The notes under the pieces: model-generated
Told to the model about the DNA's origin: nothing
The model's input: only the letters and a program-made list of their open reading frames with translations
Databases searched by the model: none
Shown here: positions 37,801 through 43,394 of the stretch, piece by piece
Layout of the letters: every line of letters begins with the position of its first letter
How positions within the stretch are numbered: position 1 is the first letter of the stretch
Translations under genes and position numbers: made by a program
Assembly: GCA_963822595.1 (NCBI GenBank)
Contig: CAWGIG010000002.1
Coordinates: 245,212 to 309,211, forward strand
Direction of reading: 5' to 3'
From: CAVRUH01 sp963822595
Lineage (GTDB): Bacteria; Chlamydiota; Chlamydiia; Chlamydiales; Waddliaceae
Length of the DNA: 64,000 bases

Positions 37801-38605
37801 TGAACGAAAAACCTCCTTTCCTGAATTTGTTCGGGCGGGAGATGTAAACGAAGAAGCTGTTCAAGAGGTAGATCTAAGCAAAGACCAAGATCGTATGCGC
37901 CTCATGGAAGAGGAATATGAGCGGATGCTTGGCACGCGTAATCCGAAGAAGGAAATTGTCTGGAGCCGATTCGATCCTAAATTAATAATTGCATCCCCTA
38001 TAGGTTGTGTCTCTCTTGTTGATGAGATGCCGGCGCTTTACACGATGAAGGAAGCGCTCAAAGAGCGTGGTTTTATGGTTCCATTTTCACCCAATTTACT
38101 GGTTAGCGCCAATTTGCTGTCAACATTTCTTGGAGAAACGAATTGCTTGCTCACTGAAAACCAGAAGCCGGTGCACCGAGGACTCTTCATAAGAGGCGAG
38201 GATGGGCCGAAATATGTTTTGATTTCCGAAGGGGACGCCCGCTATTTAAAAGAGCATCTTCTCACTTTGAATGGCCGTGGAATTTTCATGGTCGAACCCA
38301 GCGGTGCCATCAATCAACGAGGATGTCGCGAGGATGAGATAGTCAACCTATGGAAGGAAGGAACAGATGACGAGCGTAGTCTGTTGTTGCAAGCATTATT
38401 GTTCCAGGGTTCTGCCTTGTTGTTGGATCAACTTCCAAAAGATGAAGTTGTTTCTGCGTTGCAATTCTGGACGAAAGACAAATCTAACCGTAAAATAGCT
38501 GCACGCATCCTGTTCGAGGCAGCCCTTGATCTACGACCAGACGACATGCTTCACTATCGCCGCAGCCAAAAGTTAAGGGCGCTATTTAACAAAACCAAGG
38601 GCTAG
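28820..38605 (+). CDS. Giant DUF3638/DUF3645-type SF2-like ATPase (3261 aa)
   Basis: The first ~2150 residues are mostly helical with no family recognised; a ~1270-1560 section looks beta-rich. The C-terminal third carries helicase-like motifs: P-loop AIPGSGKSK (K2183), a Walker-B-like LLVDEAATAYDPH (D2374-E2375), LIDTGATFKG (D2740), FYDQARRIGTDLEL (from about 2814) and QSAMRCRGL (2847-2855, in the place of motif VI). From memory, the order and wording match the huge eukaryotic DUF3638/DUF3645 proteins (DTGA, GTDLKLP, QxxMRMRxLG). A PIWxQMM phrase occurs on both sides of the P-loop. It probably hydrolyses ATP; the substrate is unknown. It is the last gene of the RING operon, with a palindrome starting at its stop codon. 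Confidence 0.85.
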   Translation: MNIPSPLPEAALSNLLRKIALAPNNRVLHAAFQEFQKVIPADFPFDEITMTHELTSRLWLAGDRLRRVEEVPPALQTLMRRVQECLCGNLRINPVLTVHLQEMIGDAAMTRSCIDKFISVVQSCRHNITIYDLFILIGSDWGGSKGFNKEGALRDPYRTLKTFYSYINIAARLNAGSQSALWTDSGLKDETRKLLFALKLAKKGKLPIPDGDLLEFLKTQRKTFYYPIGYANVSISFLSLLAIDYSDTGYRLRLLASDNSQILAAGEKLNHYCPEVIWEGLSADQLTSPGFWKPLFEAATLNEGEQLYGEEEDSSSFLSFNSTHIIAWIIRQLGKRPSVSHVDIPEENWASIMINSFSHPNFQCKDIKIHDKGIDIKDEGLLLRQTGKEMKRTVFNHVLRKFVNLLPMDLLQTRNDKLLFKAESRLLVLVGAFVNLSGGTSQPIFRGNFLRLIEQSYGKVTAPIERLMELNPTEKQREDAKTILVSLLDIKHRFADLIRTMDRIPLSAPRPLYPSTHTVHKIDLSKVAWIPIKLTMLDSLRLNEGVQPLPLYDQWTAERFSEIHASLETWYDILVDAKSKCESPEIIMLAHRNIFSRLPIPSSDRVEDTFPDELSEGLQIGTLILLKKISSLVASEVYSDAFVPPVFVADMSRVYRFSVELYRKINSEVCKLPVSWYCLHRYLESRHSFHVPGEIKTTLESLAFSFKIISPNGHLKPSENFKEIPLFYFCWWNLPLDYTYHRLGLGPKRINPKSIDNVLTLAELADSVGLRPEMILDSTGETAKWENSFGGQFLLTVKEIAQFYTMSCFARPDAFRDSFSEKNKYYKDKLSDSLGPEDYFQIEPVTSSKFTENSNDFGGSGKYPKKVKKGETPMSQRMVSFNDKRISEPISKLPIQNVEDWRDQAELLKALPRRNAMRGTYQLHQAASGPSSLSLDVLLEYFEARPTLLLNQDYRIYFWAVLRSAHVVETSCANEPILLDRLESFILAMYKIDRKEIGQSNLNFERILWLSALTRYLCHLSPLGLKKFSPLLGKMMKFLKGFGYSQAVEARLAPHLIVCHHMLGGLSVPELARLHLLVGRNPPSDPNDAMIWLEACEAMQVHAPKIIEELKNGDEKSRRAIWGLVITSERDIQEAMQRQPQNMRLNTLAKVSSQMTRLRLKEAYLQKSIDKSKKYHWQVEVWRQSADPVVLQKVKESIKKGSSELNGCFDTLLAKTEKLLCITDTSLLLQINNRTIFIDWETGRFAGGETNLPSATLLPVHLRKHPDLISLGELLRRPLVSTKQKGRSHFKGLESVMIDVSIGAAWINIDDREYRLVSNSNLHSMNLPLVFRDGFSVWVSEEENAGILTAHAKEGIPHPVFLIDESGFIRSLKGNPKLRLAPAGYYPEAQLFSRWNLHQNDILVWLDDDNNVAELHLPLHNGEGFFTRVIRTEDGGWFLDGLDVKLEETREAVSAFAGHPVYLAAKNAQGHRLLLLPGTNPYEMHRRQEKKNYEINWNHILTTGSEEGIHQFRISPSGQIEGLVVIDNLLLMMWTLYMGQYAATAELAKRWLTPPGRPYTKDEQRILQNWIKMGYGDAPVTNEQNPSALNLRMYIIMRMARHLKNFPPKPAEGEKKSKLWSALLGPRDVSFFACCEIEEKMMHNGILGRSLRESNFEEMLSLYDHDAFVRLITDKREGRGLEYNPVSVKLYQRHNSSNEIHKKGVTFLSCHIHDRNILEITDELIWGEYTFEHILKDYPTAKQTIKVPVDRLYRKIIPTQLMPFFDKAYTLIKEGPKNPDEALEYTAIMHQLGELRGAKADELCNQYFNVLWGHYSTEVSRDNIFLWLLLEQGFLAQIRGEELPDLPSVDRRFGLKYVDSKEASEKFFTTLLDFSGMSPGLFIKTYLKEWFAKRQMRYLDQNTLTHEIPDHFAASMKNPWSSLLTSEIERWKKISEPMPLKIKKELHVKFAEWSFSVPDHLAHIPSNEKGLQSLETNLHEWIHTMTLEKTQRANHLLSLANTLPKEKDAELLEFARQIHFVSPRSVDECIGIALMDSRKRWLETCPHADPLVLQTATVEYLEVALDLAHLERIKKELKSCLNDPTDQLQIEKMVQNLTMQHQYFPETSTLPMMVSEYYSDCRMRTQPDQAQLIRTLSKESSINMKSVLQAIKGTKESKAAAPIWAQMMFGKGSVIQAIPGSGKSKKIGPIWLQMMLGTGRIPILCVPSSLFQTTLSDLQNMMWDRFRTHVRAFTFDRESCTSEKLHEIAETFHIGRLEPTVFVCSPRDLHALQLMLKERHQLIDNMRDRLKRFTITWARSCMNEAQLPLFSEDISKGDWFNAWYNCPLDARDTFYRWRTSHYKLEEELSPLIKESDLLQGILNLLQNESALLVDEAATAYDPHNLLSFPIGWQTVANPHAGVMACKIYFDWLPRYYDQLGLLDNMQSLSKPSVRNEIYNKLAETAYKEYKEYIPNLPSLKKFTAYMLSEQSGQPMKKLIDKLNSDKSMLKRQLAQELAFLKYSLTTGLEGALTSNAHVKYGRSKQDPHLHLAIPFECANVRKENTLFRQPWKTVIMTCQLYSQIWNDPFQTAELIGFLQGVNPEGKDNNILQAATVIWGRRFTDIDFSDHEGMQQLTEELDRARLHPEKAKAARLLIQTFLKACVFPSQLKLDPSQLTSTPQDIPMLANKSDAMGGTFGFEATWNPVLKRVTDHSSDASILKALAEPRNQMCHILPKGGAEAFLKYIETGALDGYMALIDTGATFKGLSNTVVAGRLLKALKGFDCILFYDEDQPGGARLSVMSGLGKTVLEHSDKEGVRRALSQLKLSSSFAFYDQARRIGTDLELKDGKALITFSDVVMQDDLLQSAMRCRGLIDRRHSIAYCIPGELEGDWDGNKVIKTAKQQQKDAEKKANFHGICEQLRGVIRAIIDRAMRSEPDFNKRHEVQKRAQNFLMEKQENDLVKTFGSLQALIKTKEALRSLRKSLIVTIREILPEAQHEAQTTLRQIFMWHYERKTSFPEFVRAGDVNEEAVQEVDLSKDQDRMRLMEEEYERMLGTRNPKKEIVWSRFDPKLIIASPIGCVSLVDEMPALYTMKEALKERGFMVPFSPNLLVSANLLSTFLGETNCLLTENQKPVHRGLFIRGEDGPKYVLISEGDARYLKEHLLTLNGRGIFMVEPSGAINQRGCREDEIVNLWKEGTDDERSLLLQALLFQGSALLLDQLPKDEVVSALQFWTKDKSNRKIAARILFEAALDLRPDDMLHYRRSQKLRALFNKTKG

Positions 38606-38773
38606 GCCTCATAGACACAAATAACAGGATAAGCAGGATCGCAAGCGGCAGGATAAAAAAAGGATAAGAACAAAAATTAAGAAAAAAAGTTTTTATTAAA
38701 TCTTTTTTCTTATCCTTTTTTTATCCTGCCGCTTGCGATCCTGCTTATCCTGTTATTTGTGTCTATGAGGCCT
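38604..38773. repeat. 170-bp palindrome, family B copy 1
   Basis: Arms of 67 bp are fully complementary by eye (38604-38670 and 38707-38773). They contain AGGATCGCAAGCGGCAGGAT and AAAAAAAGGATAAGAA, around an AT-rich centre. The left arm begins within the TAG stop codon of the giant gene. The aldo/keto reductase gene follows on the same strand, so the hairpin may terminate or stabilise the giant transcript. Related copies lie at 46706-46860 and 54231-54402. Confidence 0.88.
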
Positions 38774-38858
38774 TTGACCATTCTTAATTCTTTTTTCATT
38801 TTACAAATTTTCATACCTCTGTTATGTTCCGCCCGAACTTAGACAAAAGGAGGTTCAA

Positions 38859-39767
38859 ATGAATTCGTTACAAATCGTGAAGGTGCCACTAACTACTGGT
38901 TGTGCTGCAGCTTTTTTACAATTGAATGGAAAACTCATTTCTCGTGGTTATGGAACGCTTGGAAGCGAAGTCCCACACATAACAAGCGCTTTGAATGCTG
39001 ATGTTAATTTCTTTGACAGTGCTCACTTTACCTATAACAGCGCAGCAAAAATTCAAAATGCCACCCTTCTATCAGACAATAAAGGACAAATTGTTGTTGC
39101 AGAAAAAATTCCAGGTTGGAAATTAGATAGAAATAATTTGGTCGGTTCCTTTGTAGGAGCCTTTGACCAAATTCGAGCTACCTCAGGTCGAGACAAAATC
39201 GACATCCTTGCCCTCCATGGCCCCGATTGTTTCCATGAGGTAATCTTTGATAAATTGATGGAACTGAAAGAAGAAGGAAAAGTTCAATATATCGGTGTGA
39301 GTAACATTACAGCTGATAAATTAATTAAAATCTTGGCTAAAGGTAAACAGATTGATGTTGTTGATAACGAATGGAACCTTCTCTATCATGATGATGCAGT
39401 TTTGGAAATTTGTAAAGAGCGCGGCATCGTATTCGTCGGAGCTCGCATCTTCGGTGATCAAAAAGGAAAAGATTACAACATATTTGAACACAAAGTCGTT
39501 AAGGAAGTAGCTGCACGCGTCAATGCTAGTGCTAGAGCTGTAATGCTGCAATGGGCCAACCAACGTGGAGTCACCGTAGTTCCACACTCTAATAATGCGA
39601 AAAACGTCATCGACAACCATACGATTCCTGAATGGACTTTGACTTCAGAAGAGCTGGATAAATTGGATGCGGTTAGACAGACATCCTACTACCAGAAATT
39701 TCTGAACAAGGACCTCTTGAAAGAAAGTGAAAAGTGGCTTAATAGTGTTGCGGACGCAAAAAAATAA
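38859..39767 (+). CDS. Aldo/keto reductase
   Basis: A 302-aa TIM-barrel oxidoreductase that would reduce aldehydes or ketones with NADPH. The AKR catalytic tetrad is visible: D53 and Y59 in FFDSAHFTYN, K83 in VVAEKIPG, H120 in DILALHG. EGKVQYIGVSN near 135-145 is the usual substrate/cofactor strand. A strong AAGGAGG ribosome site precedes the ATG at 38859. There is no signal peptide. It is probably co-transcribed with the HD-domain gene 54 bp downstream. The physiological substrate is unknown. Confidence 0.88.
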   Translation: MNSLQIVKVPLTTGCAAAFLQLNGKLISRGYGTLGSEVPHITSALNADVNFFDSAHFTYNSAAKIQNATLLSDNKGQIVVAEKIPGWKLDRNNLVGSFVGAFDQIRATSGRDKIDILALHGPDCFHEVIFDKLMELKEEGKVQYIGVSNITADKLIKILAKGKQIDVVDNEWNLLYHDDAVLEICKERGIVFVGARIFGDQKGKDYNIFEHKVVKEVAARVNASARAVMLQWANQRGVTVVPHSNNAKNVIDNHTIPEWTLTSEELDKLDAVRQTSYYQKFLNKDLLKESEKWLNSVADAKK

Positions 39768-39821
39768 AAAATAAATATCCCCCGCAGTAAAACGGGTGAT
39801 TCTTAAAAAAGGAGAAAAGTA

Positions 39822-40754
39822 ATGAATCCAGTTTATCCAGGAGCAGCAGCTATGCAAGTTTTACCTTTAGATAGTCAGCAAGCACAGTCCTATGAGAAGT
39901 GGATTGAGCCAATTACTAATGCTGTTAAAGCTGAACTTTTAGCGACTAACAATCAAGATGGATCCCATGATTTTGGCCATTTGGAACGTGTAAGTTCTTT
40001 AGCCGTACGTTTTGCTGAGAAAGAAAATGCCGATGTATTAGTTTGTTTTGCTGCTGCCATGCTGCATGATATTGTGAATCTTCCTAAGAATCACCCTGAT
40101 ATTAAGTTGTGTTCCAAATTTGCAGCGGAGCGGGCCGAAACCATTTTGAATCAGTTGAACTTTCCTAAAGAATCGATAAGGAATGTATGTCATGCGATAC
40201 ATGCACATAGTTATTCTGCGAATATTGAACCTGAGACGATTGAAGCAAAATGTGTTCAAGATGCTGACAGGATGGAAGCGTTAGGGGCATTCGGTTTAAT
40301 GAGGGTATTCTATGTGTCAGGACAGAAAAAGACACAAATCATGCATGATAAGGACCCTCAAGCATTGAATAGGGATTATGACGATCGCACCTATGCTCTT
40401 GATCATTTTCAGGTAAAGCTGTTTAAATTGGCGAGCATGATGAAAACACGATCGGGAAAAGAAATGGCGGGCTCTCTCACGGAATTCCTAGCAGAATTTT
40501 ATAAATCGATCCTAGTGGATAAGATTAAGGGAGATTTGCAATCCGGTAGATTTTTATTCGCAGAGACCTACTATGACGCCGGCAAAAACAATCGAGCGTT
40601 ATTTAATTCGGAGGATCCTTTTGCACAAAAAGGACGCGGTCTAGAGCCGAGTAAGTATGCTGTGGATGCGTTATTGCCTAAAGAAGATGAGTTTATCAAG
40701 GCCTTTATAGAGCAACTCAGGTTTGAGTTGAATGGTTATAACAAAGTTTTATGA
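39822..40754 (+). CDS. HD-domain phosphohydrolase
   Basis: A 310-aa protein with a metal-dependent HD hydrolase domain: H53 in SHDFGHLERV, H82-D83 in AAMLHDIVNL, and a later aspartate in CVQDADRMEALGA (about 147-149). The layout resembles bacterial YedJ-like HD proteins, which act on nucleotides or other phospho-substrates. A clear AAGGAG ribosome site lies at about 39811. No membrane or signal segment is seen. It follows the aldo/keto reductase on the same strand and ends at a family A palindrome. The substrate cannot be assigned. Confidence 0.85.
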   Translation: MNPVYPGAAAMQVLPLDSQQAQSYEKWIEPITNAVKAELLATNNQDGSHDFGHLERVSSLAVRFAEKENADVLVCFAAAMLHDIVNLPKNHPDIKLCSKFAAERAETILNQLNFPKESIRNVCHAIHAHSYSANIEPETIEAKCVQDADRMEALGAFGLMRVFYVSGQKKTQIMHDKDPQALNRDYDDRTYALDHFQVKLFKLASMMKTRSGKEMAGSLTEFLAEFYKSILVDKIKGDLQSGRFLFAETYYDAGKNNRALFNSEDPFAQKGRGLEPSKYAVDALLPKEDEFIKAFIEQLRFELNGYNKVL

Positions 40755-40755
40755 T

Positions 40756-41075
40756 TTCATGAGGGCTGAAAGCCAGGCTTTTGATGCCCAGCCTTCGCTT
40801 CGCTCAATGTCATCAACTTAAAGAATAGTTTATCACTTCATGAGGGCTGAAAGCCAGCCTTTTGATAGCCCAGGCAGAGCGAAGCGAAGGCCTGGGTCGA
40901 AGTGGATAAAAAAAAGTAAGAGCCCTGGAAGGGCGACTCATCCATTTTGGCAAAGATATAATTTCACCGAAATGAGTCGCCCTTCCAGGGCTCTTACTTT
41001 TTTTATCGACGTCAACCCAGGCCTTCGCTTCGCTCTACCTGGGCTATCAAAAGCCTGGCTTTCAGCTCTCATGAA
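40756..41075. repeat. Palindromic element, family A copy 2, plus truncated copy
   Basis: Bases 40837-41075 are a second copy of the 21195-21432 element (TTCATGAGGGCTGAAAGCC arm, GGGCGACTCATCCATTTT core). The internal pairing is preserved, including AAGTAAGAGCCCTGGAAGGG against CCCTTCCAGGGCTCTTACTT. A truncated half-copy of the left arm lies just before it at 40756-40805. It separates the convergent HD-hydrolase and kinase genes. Confidence 0.85.
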
Positions 41076-41083
41076 ATAACAAA

Positions 41084-43228
41084 CTATGCTTGAGGATATT
41101 CACTAGCGAGTATTATATTATTGACATCATTTCGGTGCTCTTTCAGACCCTCTAATCCTTTTTCTAAAAGTATTTTATGATCTTCAGGGCTAAGGGGTTT
41201 AGCTCCACCCCTTCCTTGCTTATACAAACAAAATTTATCTGTAACTTCATTGTAGAATAACAATCCATCATCGACATTAAAATCTTTTTTGACGATTAAC
41301 CTTAATGCTAACGTAGGCTTCATGATCCCAATTTCTTGAATCCGTTCTTGCCTGATTTCTCTTATTTCCTGTTCCCTTCGTTTATTCTCCCCAGCTGCAG
41401 TTTTAATAAACTCGCCGATATGCTCTTCCAGACCTGTTAATCCTTTTTTTAATAGGATTTCATTTTCTTCTGGGCTAAGAGTTCTAACTCCCTTTTGCTT
41501 AATGCCTATACGGAATGCATTTAAATTCTGATCGAAAAATAACAACATATCATTTTTCTGAATACCTTTCATATTTTTTGCTAGTTCTCTAGGTTTCACA
41601 ATCCCAATTTCTTGAATCCGTTGTTTCCTTATTTCCTCTTCCTTCCATTTAATCACCTCAGCTACGGTTGCAAGAGACTCACCGAAATGATTTTCAAGCC
41701 CTTCCAATCCTTCCTTAATGAGTATTTCTTCCTGTTCTTCTGTAAGACTAGTTTCTCCGTGTCTGTCAACAATAAAAAATTGTTTTACCACATTATCGTA
41801 TCGTACTAAATGAATATTTTCATATCCTGGTGCTTTTAGACTTTCTTGAGCTTCGTCTTCGGTCATTTGACCAATTTCATCCATGCGTTCTTTAAAAAGA
41901 ATCTCTCTTAGGTTAAGGCTATGAGTTGCCATGAATTGATCCACATCTTCCGGTTTCATATCTGCTAATATTTTACTAGCTTCGGCTAAAGTCATTCTTT
42001 TATCATTAGGATTTTTCACGGGGTCCGAGGAGACCACATCGGGGTGCAACAGGCCGATGATCACTTGGTAAAGTGGGTGGGGATTTTCAATATTAAGCTC
42101 TATTAATCGATTTCTCATTTTTTTAATTTCGTCTAGGTGGTTCTTTGCGTCGTCGCTAATTCTCATCCCAAGGACATCTTCTAGAGCGATAAGTCCAAAG
42201 GCAAAACAGTCTTGGGGTTTACCAGGCTGAGATTTATTTACAACTTCAGGCGCTAGATAAAATCGAGTTCCATCTGTCGGACCAACCCAATTCTTACCAA
42301 TATCATCTTCAGATATTGTCAAACCAAAATCTGATAGTTTTGCTACACCATCTACAAGGAGAATGTTTGCAGGTTTAATATCCCGATGGATAAAACCTAA
42401 ATCATGTAGAACCTTTCCAGCATTGAGAATCTGTTTAAGGAAATTTACTTTTTTTTTGTCATCTGATTGTGTAAAAGCTTTTTCTAGATCACTTTGGGCG
42501 AAGGGCATCTCTTGACCCAATTCTTGATTTCCTTTGTTGAATTTTCCGAAAACAAAACAATCGGATAAAAGCTTTTTTAAATTTTTGTTGTTTGCTTTAG
42601 ATCTGATTCTTTCTATGATATTTTGATCAAAAGCCATTTCCTTATTATTTTCTACTGCATTACCATGTCCTAATTTTGTTACGGTTGTGCCATGCTTTAA
42701 ATTATAAGATTTGTAAATTTTTCCAAAACTGCCCTGAGCGATATGTTTTTCTTTGTAAACTAATGAGATCTTTTTTAATCCTGGGTATTTATTACTTTCT
42801 CTAGTCCTTACTATGATTTTATGGCGTTCAAGTTCTGTTACATTTGTTCTGGTAACCCTACCTTGTAATACCTGTGCGGCAATCTTAGCAACACTCTCGT
42901 CAATACCCTTTCCCTTGATAGTAAAATGATCCTGAATACTTTTTGTAGGGTTAGTTTCAATTAATGCCTTCTTACCCGTACTCCCTCTCTTAGGAGTTGA
43001 ATCAAGTTGCTTTTGCGCTATAACCTTAATGCTATTATTTAAGGGATTCTCATTTTCCGAGTTTTTTGGAGACAATTTTGCAGTGGCGGCCCTATCCATA
43101 TCAGCCTTTGCAGGAGAAGCGAGTCGCCCCACGGCTGTAACTGTTACCTTGTTTGATTGAGTACTTACCTTTGGTTGAGGCATTCGCCACGTTAAAGCAG
43201 CTGAATCAACTCTTTTAGGCTCAGACAC
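41084..43228 (-). CDS. Ser/Thr protein kinase with C-terminal repeat domain, copy 1
   Basis: I place the start at GTG 43228 (about 714 aa): AGGAGG sits six bases upstream, and the same GGAGG-TATATC-GTG leader precedes the sister kinase. The catalytic domain is Hanks-type: gly-rich QGSFGKIYKS, a lysine in VTKLG, HRDIKPAN with H281-D283, DFGLTISEDD, APEVV. All key residues are present, so it is probably active. The N-terminal ~100 residues are low-complexity. The C-terminal third has three ~85-aa repeats (E-IGxM...LLFYNE...LSPEE..ILLxKGLEGLxEH), one with HLVRYDN. There is no transmembrane helix. It may phosphorylate host or chlamydial proteins; this is inference. Confidence 0.88.
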   Translation of the reverse strand: MSEPKRVDSAALTWRMPQPKVSTQSNKVTVTAVGRLASPAKADMDRAATAKLSPKNSENENPLNNSIKVIAQKQLDSTPKRGSTGKKALIETNPTKSIQDHFTIKGKGIDESVAKIAAQVLQGRVTRTNVTELERHKIIVRTRESNKYPGLKKISLVYKEKHIAQGSFGKIYKSYNLKHGTTVTKLGHGNAVENNKEMAFDQNIIERIRSKANNKNLKKLLSDCFVFGKFNKGNQELGQEMPFAQSDLEKAFTQSDDKKKVNFLKQILNAGKVLHDLGFIHRDIKPANILLVDGVAKLSDFGLTISEDDIGKNWVGPTDGTRFYLAPEVVNKSQPGKPQDCFAFGLIALEDVLGMRISDDAKNHLDEIKKMRNRLIELNIENPHPLYQVIIGLLHPDVVSSDPVKNPNDKRMTLAEASKILADMKPEDVDQFMATHSLNLREILFKERMDEIGQMTEDEAQESLKAPGYENIHLVRYDNVVKQFFIVDRHGETSLTEEQEEILIKEGLEGLENHFGESLATVAEVIKWKEEEIRKQRIQEIGIVKPRELAKNMKGIQKNDMLLFFDQNLNAFRIGIKQKGVRTLSPEENEILLKKGLTGLEEHIGEFIKTAAGENKRREQEIREIRQERIQEIGIMKPTLALRLIVKKDFNVDDGLLFYNEVTDKFCLYKQGRGGAKPLSPEDHKILLEKGLEGLKEHRNDVNNIILASEYPQA

Positions 43229-43394
43229 GATATACCTCCTGTCGTTAACCCAAAATATCCTATTATTATTATAATTAATAAATAACTGTTTTGTCAAGAT
43301 TATTATTTAAATCATGTAAAATTATATTAAGATTTAATTAAGATTGATAAAATAGAAGAATGCTATTTAAAAGGAACGGAACAGGACAAGTGTA

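Noticed and set aside
28820..38605. Many antisense and out-of-frame ORFs of 60-120 aa inside the giant gene
   Set aside because: They have no ribosome sites or recognisable domains, and the giant frame is continuous with conserved motifs.
41084..43297. Kinase start at ATG 43297
   Set aside because: The GTG at 43228 has a strong AGGAGG site and the same leader as the sister kinase. The extra 23 residues have no counterpart there.
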